A stretch of DNA of 64,000 nt from Epiperipatus broadwayi (lineage: Eukaryota; Onychophora; Udeonychophora; Euonychophora; Peripatidae). Every line of letters starts with the position of its first letter. Position 1 is the first letter of the stretch. A program made the position numbers and the translations under genes. This document shows, in pieces, positions 25,405-36,857 of the stretch. Location: positions 9,485,845 through 9,549,844 of the forward strand of contig JAQFVV010000027.1 of NCBI GenBank assembly GCA_028023455.1, in the 5' to 3' direction. The notes under the pieces were generated by a model. It searched no databases and had not been told where the DNA came from. It was given only the letters and a program-made list of their open reading frames with translations.

Positions 25405-25509
25405 TTATCTTTTCTACATATATGTAGCCATGTGTATCAGTTGTATGAGATGGTGTGGATAGTTGAAGGGTGCTTGAAAATCTGAGTTCAAATCCCCCAT
25501 ACTTACAAT

Positions 25510-25780
25510 TAAGCTCCACGTTTGTGAAGAGTGACTGATTTTCAAATATTTATATATAAAGTGTAAATTATAATGTATAACATTACTAATAGTTTATTAT
25601 TCTCAAGTGTAACCCTCTGTAAATAAAACTTTGTTACTTTTAATTTCTTGCCGTATCCATTCCATAATATTTTGATTTTTTTTATTACTGTTTTATACAA
25701 TCCAGAGGGCAATGGAGTGCCACTGAACACAGCAATAATGTATTTGAATTTGTTTGATTCATGAATCAGTATGTATACAA
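25510..25780. other. Intronic sequence, nothing recognised
   Basis: AT-rich; no feature supported. Confidence 0.4.
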
Positions 25781-25789
25781 GAGAAGACT

Positions 25790-26480
25790 CAAAAATAACT
25801 GGAATTTTGTAATATAAAATTATGTATTTATTTTTTAAGTGTTACAAATTAAATCTCTTTCAAAGAACAGCCCATTTAAATGTGTTTTTCACTTTTCGAA
25901 GTAGTCCAAAAATTTTTGCAATCACTTAATTTTTTTCATCACTTCTAAATCCACAAAAAATTGAGGCATTTTTTTATTCGAGAAGGTAAAAAGATCAAGT
26001 AAATATGGCTGATGGAAAAGCTGGATGATGCTAAATATAATTAGAAATTGTTTCACATTCAAAGCTTTAGCATATTGTGGCAAAGCTTCCATTATCCATT
26101 CAAAAATCAGACAATTTTGTTTTATTACTTCATGCAAACTTTACAGAACTTGTAGGTTTTAAATGCCTGGCTGTTGTGAATAAATTCTAAATGAACAATA
26201 TCATTTGCAGTGTCATTTTGACATTGAACTTCACTTGCCATGCTTTTTTGGGATGTGGTGAATTTGGCACGTGCATTTGTAAATGTGGTTTTTTCAATGC
26301 GGATTGCTTATAATGTTTCAAGCATTATAACTGTTTCTTGTTCCATTTCTCTAACAGAAAACAGAATTTCATATTGTTTCAACCTTTCAGGCATTACAGA
26401 AATCGACAAATAAGACCTTCTTAACAGAAACATTATGTCACACAATGACTTCTGTCAATAATGATAGTTGACAGACTGAT
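25790..26480 (-). pseudogene. Mariner-family transposase remnant (second lineage)
   Basis: On the minus strand, fragments in order are KSMASEVQ, IVHLEFIHNSQAFKTYKF, PSRIKKCLNFLWI, SDCKNFWTTSKSEKH and NGLFFERDLI. They align with the middle and C-terminal end of a mariner transposase, where an IVH-EF-PxGQT block precedes the catalytic region and the protein ends in a K-W-K-C-I...G-YFE-D pattern. It is riddled with stops and indels. It differs from the copy at 20540-21060 in both motif wording and strand. Confidence 0.6.
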
Positions 26481-26489
26481 GAAGAGCAA

Positions 26490-28120
26490 GAGGCATCTAG
26501 CTGCAGAGGCATATAATACAATGTGCTCACCTTTCAGAGAACAATTGTTATTTTTGAGTACTTGCTCATATAAATGTAAACATGAAATTAACATTGTTTA
26601 ATGTATATGTTATTAAGAGAAGTAAATCATTTCCCCTCAAAGTATGAACTACATACATACATATGGATATGTAGAAAATTTTGGTTTATACAATAAATGT
26701 AAGCAAGATTTATAAAAAAAATGAATATATAGAGGATTGATTATACATTGAAATTATTCTTTCTATAAACATTGTCTCAATGAAAAGTGGCTGAGGATTG
26801 GTTTTTTCTTCAAGCTACTGCAGAGCCATCTCTGAATCAATGCACATAATTTTTAAAATGCTACTATCTCTGGGTAATGAGTTATTACATGAATGTTTTG
26901 CACTTTAACCTATGATGCAACAATATTCTATTATTAAACTTTATTTCAAATTGACAAAACTACTATTGAAACATTTGGAATGATTCATAGTGAGTATAGA
27001 CGTGAAGCCATGGGTCACGACAATTTTCAAATGGTTTGCAAGATTTTGTGATAGTAAGGAGAGCATTGAAGATGATCTGTGAAAGAAACACTGTTACATT
27101 TATAGCCCATGGTTTAAACATGCTAGCATATTGAAGGAAGATCAGAGAGAGAGAACCAGTCACCAGATTACGTGCATATATATGAATATTTTGATTCATA
27201 TAATAAACAAACAATGATTTGTAAAGAAAACAAATAAATGGATTATTTATTTTCTATATGTATTGTAACCAGTTGGTTACATAATTGCACTAGAAAAAAA
27301 TAAAATAATTATTTATTTGGCAGCATGTTCCTCAGGTTTGAGAATACAAAATATTTTATTAATGGAGGGAAATAATATTTAAATTTTCTTAGACCTATTT
27401 TTTAAAGATTCATTATTTAACTCAATATTTATAAAATTCCCATATGATAGTATGAAAATTCTCAAACATTAAATATATTTGAGTATTTTTAAAAAAAATA
27501 AAACAGAAGGAAGAACAAAATAAGATTTTTATTTTTAATAATCAGTGCAATTAATGGATTATCTTGTGTTTTTCCAAGAAGATTTGGTTTTTAATTATAA
27601 AGGAATGTCAAGAATTTTATAATATTTAGGTTCTTGACTTGTTTTCAATATCTATGATTAAGAAGGAAATTGGCTTAACAATTGTATTTATAAAATTTTA
27701 TCTAATTTTTTGTCATGAAGATTATTGTGTGAGACAGATTGTAATTGGCTTGTGAACAAAATTGTTGCAGAAAAAAATACATGTGGGGATGTGAATTAGT
27801 GATAATACCTAAATATAGAATAAATTATTTCTAATTCAACTGTTGAAGAGACAGCAGTTAAATCTTAATCCTGATGCTGGAAAAAAGAGATCTATTCCTA
27901 ACTTCGCTGTTGGAGAAAGAGCAGCCCAAGCTTAATCCAGCTGATACGAAGCTATTGAATAGAATAGCAGAAGTTTTAATCAAGATTTTAGCATAAGCCC
28001 TAAAATGGTTTGTATAATGAAAACCCATGTGCTAGATTAAGTTAAAAGCTAGGTATCACCTTCCTCCATGTAACCTACATTCACTGGAATAAAAATATAG
28101 AGAAAAGGTTGCTCACCTAA
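26490..28120. other. Intronic sequence, nothing recognised
   Basis: AT-rich; minus-strand frame at 26963-27214 shows no known motif. Confidence 0.4.
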
Positions 28121-28134
28121 AGTAATCTGCAATC

Positions 28135-28378
28135 TTGCCTTCAACCAAGAACATAAGTCTGACTATATCTGTCTCTCCTGGAAATTCAAGAGGAGAACCA
28201 AATGGACAAAAAATTGCTATTTTCACGAATCTGGAATTGCTGCAGACCCAGGAAAGGACTAATTTAACCAGGCCCATGTTTAGAATCCTTCAAGGAGAAA
28301 CTCCATTGGGAAAAACTGTAATTGCAACTGGAAAGGCCTCCATAGACAAGAAAGTTATGGCCAGCACTTTTTTTGTGT
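28135..28378 (+). other. Unrecognised open stretch of higher GC
   Basis: About 80 codons with mixed composition (including ISVSPGNSRGEPNGQK and RILQGETPLGKT) before the frame runs into poly-T intronic DNA. No ATG start and no family resemblance that I can name. Best viewed as an old transposon-derived fragment. Confidence 0.2.
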
Positions 28379-28559
28379 TACTAGAATTTTTTTTTTATTT
28401 CATAAAAGTAATAACAATTTGGTTTTTGTGTTATATAATAATTGATAATAGTAAATATTTCACTAAGTTAAATTATTTCAAATTGTTAGACATTTCTTCT
28501 TTTTTTTTTTGGTATAAAATCCAGTCCAATATTCTCTTACAAATAGTGAAATAGTTTTT

Positions 28560-30225
28560 AAAGGAAAAAAAATCTGTTGTAAAGTTTTTTTTTCTTGCAA
28601 AGCTGAGTCAAAGATTCTTATCTTTGATTCTAAATATGTGTTTAATTAATTCTTAAATATTTTAATGAAGATTGTTATCTTTGATTTTGCAAATGTTTAA
28701 ATAAACAGTTATTATTAAAGATAGATCCTAATAAATTTAAAGTTAATCCATGAATAAAAATTAAGTGGTTGGTTAATATTTTGTAAAATTATTATTTTTT
28801 AATGAAATAGATATTTGGAATGTCATACTATCAGACCATTTTTTAATTGTTAATTACATATTAAATAATTGTTTTAAAAATATTTTTTTATCTTAATTTC
28901 TTTATTTTATCCAATTTATGTTTCATGAAGTGTGGTATGTGTATGATCTTATATCATGACAGCTTTAGTTTTGTTTTTGATCCCAATAAAACTAGTTATT
29001 TATAAGTAGGGGGAGTGCATGATTTGCATAAGGTTATTTATAATAAGCTAATCTATTTATTTATTTCTCTCTTGCTCATAATAATAAATTACAAAGTTCT
29101 TGCTTCCGGAGTTAGATTTGTGCATAACAGCTATATGGTACAGGGGGGCATATATATTTAGTGTATGGTCATCCAGATTGGCACAAAGAGTATATTTTTC
29201 AAAATCCATGCACTACATTTTAGTTTAGTCTATTAGAAATTAAGTTTATAATTGGCCAGTACATTTATGGCACTAAGTGGCCAGAGCATTGATGATGATC
29301 AGCATGTTTTAATATCCCAGCATTATCGTTTTTATGGTTATATATTCTTATGGATTAGCACTTAAGTTTGTGCATCCAAATTAATGTTTAAATAATTGCC
29401 CTAACCTGTCAATGCCAAGGCTAAATAGTTGGCCTGGTCTACACTAGATCCATTCTCAAATCCAGTCACAAGATTGACTGTTGATTTATTTTTATTGTTA
29501 ATCATTCATGATGATGAATGAGAATTGCTTATTCTTATTTATAATGATGGTGAATTTATGGTTAATGATACTGATAGTTACTCTAGTGAGTTAATTGGAC
29601 TGTCTCTCAGAGAGAGATCTATCACACCCATCTCTTTGATATTAAATTTTATATTTCTTTTCTTGAGGATAAACAAACAATTCCTCAGATCCTTGATGGT
29701 TTAAACCCCAATTTTGTGTAGAGTTAGAAATGGCTACCAAACTTTGGATTGTTGATGTTCATATACTAGTGACCTGTTACATCAGGTACAAATCCCTTAT
29801 TTCCCTGTAGTATTCTAATATATATATATATTAGATTTATGAAAATTGTTTAGGATTTGTAACTACTTTAATAAAAGTTTTTTAACTTGTTATTCTGGGT
29901 CTGAGGATAGAATAGATTGCTATTCTCTTACATTAATAAGAGGTTTGCAAGTAAAAAAAAAATTTTTTTCCCCTGTTACGAACTGAATTTGGAGCTAGGA
30001 GTTCCTATATCCAATTGGAAAATTTATATATATAATTTATATTTTCCTCTCTATATTAATAATATTAGTTTCGAGATCAGTCCATTATAAGAGATTTGAA
30101 AGTAAATTAAAAATATTTTTTCTCCCATCATCAGCGTAACTTCAAATTTGAGACTAGGAGTTCACATATTTAATTAGACATTTATATTTAAATACAAGTA
30201 CTATATACTTAAGCTAGATATAATT
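28560..30225. other. Intronic sequence, nothing recognised
   Basis: Very AT-rich with TA-dinucleotide runs; no feature supported. Confidence 0.4.
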
Positions 30226-30231
30226 AGTAGG

Positions 30232-30380
30232 TGTTGAACCCAGACTTTCATGCTCCCTTCAATCATCCACTCCATCTTATACAACCGATATACTTGACTA
30301 CGTGCATGGTAAAAAAGGTAAGTGATCTCCAATATATCTTTCGTGCTGAACTCTTCAGCAATCCATATCATTGAAAATCT
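30232..30380 (-). repeat. Family 1 hammerhead repeat with pol III-like head
   Basis: Single copy of the arm seen in 25128-25506: minus strand runs hammerhead, then ATCGGTTGTATAAGATGG, then GGGTTCAACACC. Diverged but collinear. Confidence 0.65.
30320..30376 (-). ncRNA. Hammerhead-like motif, family 1
   Basis: Core CUGAAGA (30352-30358) fits CUGANGA, and GAAA (30339-30342) is intact. Stem II is shortened to GU/AC and the inner stem I has decayed (AUUG against UUGG). The outer UGAU/AUCA remains. Confidence 0.5.
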
Positions 30381-30840
30381 GGTGGTAGCATGTTCAACAC
30401 ACTAATTTATATTAATAAAATTAGTTTCAAGATCAGCACACCTTGTTTTTAAGTGGACCTAAAAGTGATTTTTTTAAGTTACTAGACAAGTACAATATAA
30501 AAAATAATTTATTAGAATTACAAATGTGGCCCAAAACTTGAATGAAATGGTGATATATATTACTTATTATACCTTGATAACACCAATTACTTAATTACAC
30601 ATTTAATATTAAGTAGCAAATTGTTTCTAGCCTAAATTCTGTCATCTCTTGTAAGCTGACAGAATCTTTAATTGCCATCTGAAAATTGATTACTCTAGTT
30701 TATACTAGGTGGCAGAATTGAAGTATAGAAGTAGATCTAGTTAAAAGTAATATGTAAGCAGAGTCATGTTGTTTTGTTGGTTTATATATATTAATATTTT
30801 TTATTTAAAAATGCGTTTTTCTTATATATATATCTTTCAG

Positions 30841-30992
30841 AAATACGATGGCCTTGTCGTTCGTTCAGCAACCAAAGTTACAGCTGATGTTATTGAAGCT
30901 GGCAAAAACTTGAAAATTATTGGTCGAGCCGGAACTGGTGTTGATAATATTGACTGTGTCGCGGCTACTCGAAGAGGAATTATAGTCATGAA
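30841..30992 (+). CDS. PHGDH: D-3-phosphoglycerate dehydrogenase, exon 2
   Basis: Fifty codons plus two bases, running from [20 protein letters not shown] through [19 protein letters not shown] to GIIVM and a split AA|N codon, with acceptor tatctttcag and donor gtaagt at 30993. The VRSATKVT and GRAGTGVDN blocks are signature sequences of PHGDH; the GAGTGVDN-type loop binds substrate in D-2-hydroxyacid dehydrogenases. Exon 1 joins without shift (phase 0). The next exon should begin by completing an Asn codon followed by TPxGN; no such sequence is found before 64000. No frameshifts, so the gene looks functional. Confidence 0.95.
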
Positions 30993-31199
30993 GTAAGTGT
31001 GGCATCAAATTCACCAATTTCTTAGCTTTGTGATAGTATTAAGAAATATCTGAAATTAAAATTTTAACATAGGGTTGTGGCTTTTATTTTATAAGTTAAA
31101 TCGCGACCAAATTTAGTTTTATATTATGACTTAATGTCAGTGGGGTTTTTTTTTTCACAAATGTTTTAACAAAACACAACAATTTATTAATTTTATAGA

Positions 31200-31430
31200 T
31201 TTTTTAATCAAGTGGTTTATTGCTCGGGATTTTCTGAGAAGTTCGGGCATTGGAAATGACAGTGCTCCATGGGCCTTGCACTCCTGAATCTGCCACTCTA
31301 CCACTGCACTAAAGAACAGAGGGTAGTTTTATAAGTCCATTGATTTTTTTTCAAAAAATCACACTAGTAATGCAATTGTCACAATACTTAATTTATGACC
31401 ATTTCGACTGGTTAGCAGTCTTCTTCAGGT
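31200..31430 (-). repeat. SINE-like element with tRNA-like segment and hammerhead-like core
   Basis: On the minus strand a hammerhead-like core (31397-31428) is followed by a tRNA-like TTTAGTGCAGTGGTAGAG (box A). The pairing of a ribozyme-like core with a pol III-like head recalls the palindromic element at 25128-25506, but the sequences differ. Confidence 0.45.
31397..31428 (-). ncRNA. Hammerhead-like core (third type)
   Basis: Core CUGAAGA (31422-31428), one extra A, perfect 5 bp stem II GACUG/CAGUC with loop CUAAC, GAAA (31402-31405) and a GUC triplet. Stem I pairing is weak (AAUAC with a GUAUU further downstream), so the fold is incomplete as seen. Confidence 0.4.
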
Positions 31431-31740
31431 ATTTGAAATATTTTTCATCTACCTCCATTTAAAGCCATTGTAAAAAATGCATTATGAGAAATGCAGACTT
31501 AGTAAAGATTTAACAGAAGCAAATGCAGTTAAAGTTGAAAATGATGGATCCACTGATGTTTTGAAGCTGAAGATAAAAATATTTTAAGAGATTGAAGTGG
31601 AAATAATCAATTCTGTTTTGTCTATAAGCTAAGGATTAATTTGCTGAATTGACATTTGGCAAATGATCTTTGAGCACTGAAATACTGAGCTGGGCGCAAT
31701 CCTTCCCTAATAATTTGCTCAATAGATTTTTACTCTAGAG

Positions 31741-32179
31741 CAGGGATGTCCAACTTTTTGCATCTTTAGGCCACATAGAGAAATGAAAGAATGAGTTCTC
31801 TTGGGCCACACATTAAATATACAAACATTACTGAAATCAGATAAACAAAAAAAAGTCCTTGATTAATTGTTATGATATCCATCACGACAGATATCAAAAA
31901 ACTACTTAGATAATAATCCTAATTATGTAACGATCCATTCAAAGAGTCTTCTAAAATCGTTGAGCACATCTCTATGTTATAATAAAACATCTTTTTTTCA
32001 ATTATAAAAATAAAAAGGAAATATAAAACTAGTTGGATATTGGACATTGTATTTGAGTGTATACATGTTTATTTTAATCACATTATGATATAGTCATAAA
32101 AAAATTTCAAAGTGTTTTAAATAAGTTTACAATTTTGTATTGGGTACATTCATCCTGGGCAACAAACTGGATACCCCTG
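31741..32179. mobile_element. hAT-type non-autonomous transposon (MITE) with target-site duplication
   Basis: Begins CAGGGATGTCCAACTTTTTG and ends AAACTGGATACCCCTG: imperfect terminal inverted repeats CAGGGRTRTCCA. Flanks are CTCTAGAG (31733-31740) and GTCTAGAG (32180-32187), a 7/8 match to an 8 bp duplication as hAT transposases make. The first and last bases match the CAGGGGTGTCCAA ends known from Charlie-like hAT elements. About 440 bp with no coding capacity. Confidence 0.85.
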
Positions 32180-32189
32180 GTCTAGAGTT

Positions 32190-34830
32190 TGTTGATTTTA
32201 ATATAGTCAAATTGCCGGTAGATGGAAATGACTCTGAAAATTTGATTATATAGGTATTATTGTCTGTTATTCATGAGTTTACTGCAGAATATTGATCACT
32301 CCATGATTAATCTTTTTCCAATCAATATTTTCTTTTCTTTACCTCTTTTACTCATCTCTTTTTTTAATATGGTGTTATTTTTACTGTTTTTAACATCTCT
32401 TGGAATTTAGTTTAAAACTTTTTTGTTATCAATTATATTATCTCTTTAGCAACTTATTCCAGTTTCATTCAGTTCTTTAAATGTCTGATATCTGGATTTT
32501 TTTTTTCGTTCACCATAATTTACCAAGTTATTCTTGATTACATATCTTTATTGCTTTTCTTTTAAGTATTCAAGTCTCAAATCTATAAGTAAATGCATGG
32601 GGAATGTATTTTTTAAATATCTTTTTTATTATTGTAGTAGTATATTTATATGTATGAATATATTGTGTATTGTAATAGACAGCTACTGCTACATAGACAT
32701 GATCAATATCCAACTTCAGAGGGCACCAATAGACTTATGGTCACAGTACATCACATCAACAGCATTTTCCAAACTGTGTTCCGCATATATATTAAAGGAG
32801 TTTGTAATGCAAAGACCCAAAAACACCCAAGACATAAAAATATTATTGATGATTTATTGTTATTTGCTTTTGGTATAGTTTTATTATGTATCGATAGCAT
32901 AGCAAGGTACACATACATAATTGACTACAAGGGCAGTTAAGTGCTGGTTATCTTTGGATAATAATTTTAATACAAATGATACTAAAAAAAAAGGAGTGGT
33001 CAAGTTAGTTTTTTAAAAAAGGAAAAAGATTTCTTTTTGTTTACAAATTTAAATTTGTTTGTATCATCTCTAAGATTAAAGTTCAAAGGTCAGTTATTCA
33101 AAGTTTAAATAATTGAAATCTGATATTTTTCTTTTTTAAAAAAAAAAAGGATTTAAATTTATTTTGTGAAATATCATTTTATAAAAGATTTATGTTGTAA
33201 TAAGTATTTTTTTGTTATTCTGTATAATAAAACTAATTAAAAGAAATATGATTTGAAAAATAATAGATTATGATTTTTTTTTTAATTGGTGACAGTTTTA
33301 AATAAAATGTGATTTTAAAATTTTATTGAAAGCTAGCATTCTTGCCAGCATTTCCAATCTATCTTTTGTTTTACAATTGTCATTAGCAGCTTGTAACAAC
33401 TTTAAGTTGATTTTTATTAGCAGCCAAATTATGATTAAGGATAAATATTATAAAGTAGATATTATGGTTCATGGTGGCTAATTCCCGTGTGTGTATCATT
33501 TACTCTGGATCACTGTAGCCTGAATTGATTATTTATCTTTGGCCTGATATGTAATCAAAGCTCAAGTGCCATTTCTGAGTTCTGCTAAATAAATTTGTTT
33601 GCAATGGGATTGTTAACTGAAAGTCCTCTCTTATGGAATATTTGTTTTTGGAAAAGTGAAGAAATATGATTTAAGGAAATATGATCTGAATAAATTAAAA
33701 CTTGAAGCATGTAAAGAAATTAAAAGGAATTATTGTTTCAATATAAGGATGGTGTGTTCAATGCTGAAATAGACTCTATAATGAAAAGCAAAGAAAGAAA
33801 AAAATGATAAGCTTAACATAAAAGGGATTTTAAACTGAAGACATTGATAAAACATTAGTATTTAAAAGGGTGATCACTTGAAGGATGGTAATATTTAAAT
33901 ATTTAATGTAATGATGTTTTAAATATTTTGTCCTTTTGTATAATAAATATATATTTTTTGTTAGTTATTAATCTGATCATAATTTCTGTCATTTAAATTA
34001 TAATTTAAATTTATAATAGCTAGGGAAATAAGAGTTCATATGCTACTGAATTATCGTGGTAGTATTTTTAATAAGACTGATAGTGTAGAATATCCTCCTA
34101 TGGATTTCCTATCTTTGGAATGTGCTGTGGTTTTTAACCTAATATAAATTTATAATCCATAGAAGTTATAATTTCCTTTCAGTCATTTAGGAGTGATTAA
34201 TGGCCTGGAAAGGTGATATTTTTATTATCGCTATGTCTAACCTTTAATATGATTTATGATTAAATTAAATTATATTTATTTGTTTTATTTCTGTTATTTG
34301 GAGTTGAGTGTGAAATCTCAAAGATTATTTTAATTATTACACATTAACTTTTTATGTATATATATATGGTTATTATAATTCATGCTAAATTAACTTTGAT
34401 GATCATGTTTGACAAATGGCGGAACTGTACAATTATTTCCAAGAGTTCTGTTTTGTACAACTAAAATTTTGGAATAAGTGTTTATTTTGTTTATTTATTT
34501 GTTATTAAAACTGTAAAATCAAACCTATCTTTTTATTTCAAAAACCAAAATATTCCATTAAAATTTTAAGATTTGTAGTGATCCATGATAGAATAAGTTT
34601 GAGAAATGCTGGTCTAGAATGTCTTCTCAAAAGACATTATATTAAAGTTTTATTATATTAAAGTTTTATTGGTGAGGATCTTAAACTATAAATATATATA
34701 CAATCACATACCATTACTAATAGATACTTTAATGCCTTTAGGTTGTGGAGAACAGAAAATTCTTTAGCAGCATTAATTGGCAAGAACAGACAACTAATAA
34801 ATAAAACAAATTTATTAACAGTTCAATTAT
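32190..34830. other. Intronic sequence, no supported gene
   Basis: AT-rich. Faint minus-strand LINE-like wording at 32540-32640 and a hAT-end-like CAGCATTTCTCAAACTT (minus, near 34610) are noted but not supported by a second end. Overlapping frames at 32534-32940 are unrecognised. Confidence 0.35.
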
Positions 34831-35076
34831 AATATGTATATATGTGTTACATAAAACATTTTAAAATAATATTCAAGAAAAAAAAATGTATATTTTTTTA
34901 TATAAAAAAAGGGATTGTTTAATAGATAAAAGTAAAGATTTTTGGCTGATGCTATGACACATGAGAAAAAAAAAAGTGATTAAAGTCTCTTTTAATGTAG
35001 GAATTTTTAGAATTACTATTTTAAAAGAACACATCTATTCTTTTGACTAAAAGAAAATTCTGATGTATTATGAAAG

Positions 35077-35906
35077 GTAGTTTTATATTAGCGTGTTGAA
35101 AATAATATCAAATAAATCTTTAAAAAAATACATAAATCAAAATGAATTTAAAAAGTACTTACTTTTTATTCTTTTCATTACTTATTTTTGGTTTGGTATT
35201 CTACGAAATCAACTTTTTTAAAAAATTACAAATAAATATTTACATTTAACGGTTATTCGATGAAATCAATACATTTACAACAACAAAAAAACTTTTTAGG
35301 TGATTTGAATTCTTAACATGTGAATTAACGGAATGCAACTCGAAAGTCGGCAACGGCCCTTGAGACTGTCAGCTCCTCACGGCTACAATAGTACAGGAGA
35401 CATACTATCTTCATGAAATCAAGTCGTGACCCACCAGCCACGTCCCTTGGCGAATCGAACACCAACGCCCGCATGAACCGGCCTTGCATTTGAACTGTGC
35501 ATTTGAACTGGTAGCTTCCGCAATGATATAATTTCATTTCTTCTCCACATGAACAGTTCTTCACACATGCCACTACTCCGTAATGCTGTAAAAATATGAT
35601 GACATCAGTTTCGGAGCAAGGCAAATTCCAAACTTTGACATTCGGAAACTTTAATTCAGCCATTTTACAAAGATCACAGTTGTTCTCACACAAACGTGAC
35701 TTAGAGCGTGATTTGATAGAAATCGCACTTGCACCTACACTTTCCAAATTTTTTGAGCAGGAAAGCTGGGCTAAGGAAGTATGAGACTGCTCATAATTGT
35801 TGGTAGACATTCATAAAACAGCGGAGGCCGCCTAAACAGCAAATTTCTGTGTGCTATCATAGTAATAATGCCCTGAGGCGATTTCAACATGCTAATATAA
35901 AACTAC
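35077..35906 (-). mobile_element. TIR transposon carrying a truncated ISXO2/Merlin-like transposase frame
   Basis: 830 bp bounded by inverted repeats starting GTAGTTTTATATTAGC that agree at 24 of 25 positions (35077-35101 and 35882-35906). The homologous sequence in copy B near 50795 lacks it, confirming insertion. A central part with higher GC holds the minus-strand frame 35810-35325. No clear 8 bp target duplication is visible; a TA is present just inside both ends. Confidence 0.8.
35325..35810 (-). CDS. ISXO2/Merlin-like transposase, N-terminal domain only (161 aa)
   Basis: Intact frame starting MSTNNYEQSHTSLAQ and ending VADFRVAFR. It contains a zinc-ribbon-like cysteine set (CVKNCSCGEEMKLYHCGSY, then KC) followed by GSRLDFMKIVCLLYYCSRE. 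This matches the N-terminal part of the ISXO2-like transposases of animal Merlin elements, where a metal-binding domain precedes a 'LxxxLxxxYxWS' helix. The DDE/DDN catalytic domain expected after residue ~160 is absent, since the right TIR arrives first. The frame has no stops or indels and is GC-richer than its surroundings. It could encode a DNA-binding product without catalysis, or be a recent deletion derivative. Confidence 0.7.
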   Translation of the reverse strand: MSTNNYEQSHTSLAQLSCSKNLESVGASAISIKSRSKSRLCENNCDLCKMAELKFPNVKVWNLPCSETDVIIFLQHYGVVACVKNCSCGEEMKLYHCGSYQFKCTVQMQGRFMRALVFDSPRDVAGGSRLDFMKIVCLLYYCSREELTVSRAVADFRVAFR

Positions 35907-36857
35907 ATTATAATTTTAAATAAGTAAAAATAATTAGTGAAAAAAATTTAATTGTAAATGATTGCACAAATAATTGCCGAAAATATTTAGAGACGTAATT
36001 AGGGATCAAAATATTTTGTAAATTATTTGATCAGAAAGGAGTTTATGTTTTACTAGAAATTAGTAATATTTCCAACTGATTAGATAATAACATTAATCAA
36101 GGTTGTAATTAAGAAAAAGAAGATTTACTAATTTAATTTTTAAAAAAAGGAATTTGAAAAAAATTAATTAATAATGTGGGTAGTTTCAGACTGATTGGCA
36201 AGAGTATAAAAGTTCCAAAATTTCTGTTGTATTGATTCTGCTAAGTTTTTCTGTTAAGATTGTTATTTAGTTTGCTATCAGTTCAGTAACATTCTATACT
36301 TATTCTACTTCTGGCTTGCTGTACAAAATTTTCTGATTTCTTTATCAAGAAACAGTTTATTAGATAGAAATGCATGGGTATTTACACAGACATCGTTGCT
36401 AAGCTATCAGAGGGATGTTCTTTGATATTCACCACCCAGTTCTTTCATTTGACTGCTTGAAATGTAATAAATATCTTTGACCACCATTGTTGAGATATCT
36501 ACTCATCATCAGAGAAGAGTACCATTGAACAAGAACCAAGATATATGCGACCCCAGAAAGAAAGAATGACTAGCTACTAAAAGAAGCCAAGAATACCAGT
36601 TATGAACTCAATCAACATGCTAGAGGACAGAAATACACTCCAGAAACAAAAGCTGTAATAAAACCTATGTAAATATAAAGATATATGATAAATCCAAATG
36701 CTAAACAAATTTATTCTCTTTACAAAGTTTATAAAACTAAAACTAATTGAGTTTTTACCCCTATTTATAAATAGACTAATCTATACTAAAGAACTGTATA
36801 ATTAATGTAGTTTAATTTACTTTTTATTATTATTATTGTGTTATGTTTTTTTATTAT

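Larger units (their letters stand above)
25128..25506. repeat. Family 1 hammerhead repeat as a 379 bp palindrome fused to a pol III-like head
   Basis: Two copies in head-to-head inversion around about 25340. Each arm runs, in sense direction, from a hammerhead through the shared block CATGTGTATCAGTTG to a box-B-like GAGTTCAAATCCC (25484-25496 in the right arm), with a box-A-like ATGGTGTGGATAG about 34 bp before it. This joins a hammerhead domain to a tRNA-like promoter domain. A third copy is at 30232-30380. Confidence 0.75.
16081..30840 (+). other. PHGDH intron 1 (14,760 bp)
   Basis: Bounded by gtaagt at 16081 and a pyrimidine-rich tatctttcag acceptor ending at 30840. It carries mariner and LINE fossils, two MITE-like hairpins and several ribozyme-bearing repeats, listed separately. 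No other host exon is recognised. A run of eleven G lies near 16266. Confidence 0.85.
34838..36857 (+). repeat. LTR-like repeat A, left part (interrupted)
   Basis: Collinear with 50620-51540 (copy B), e.g. AACACATCTATTCTTTTGAC and CTTTGACCACCATTG. Interrupted by the TIR element at 35077-35906 and cut at its right side by the LTR-type insertion at 36858; it resumes at 47005. It has a promoter-like GAGTATAAAAG (TATA at 36205-36212). Together with copy B it may be one of two LTRs of an old element. Confidence 0.7.

Noticed and set aside
32534-32940. Overlapping plus-strand frames as a gene
   Set aside because: No motif, Ile/Tyr/Cys-rich low-complexity composition, and frames overlap each other; probably chance or LINE debris.
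34580-34620. Second hAT element
   Set aside because: One hAT-end-like sequence is visible but no opposite end or target duplication was found.
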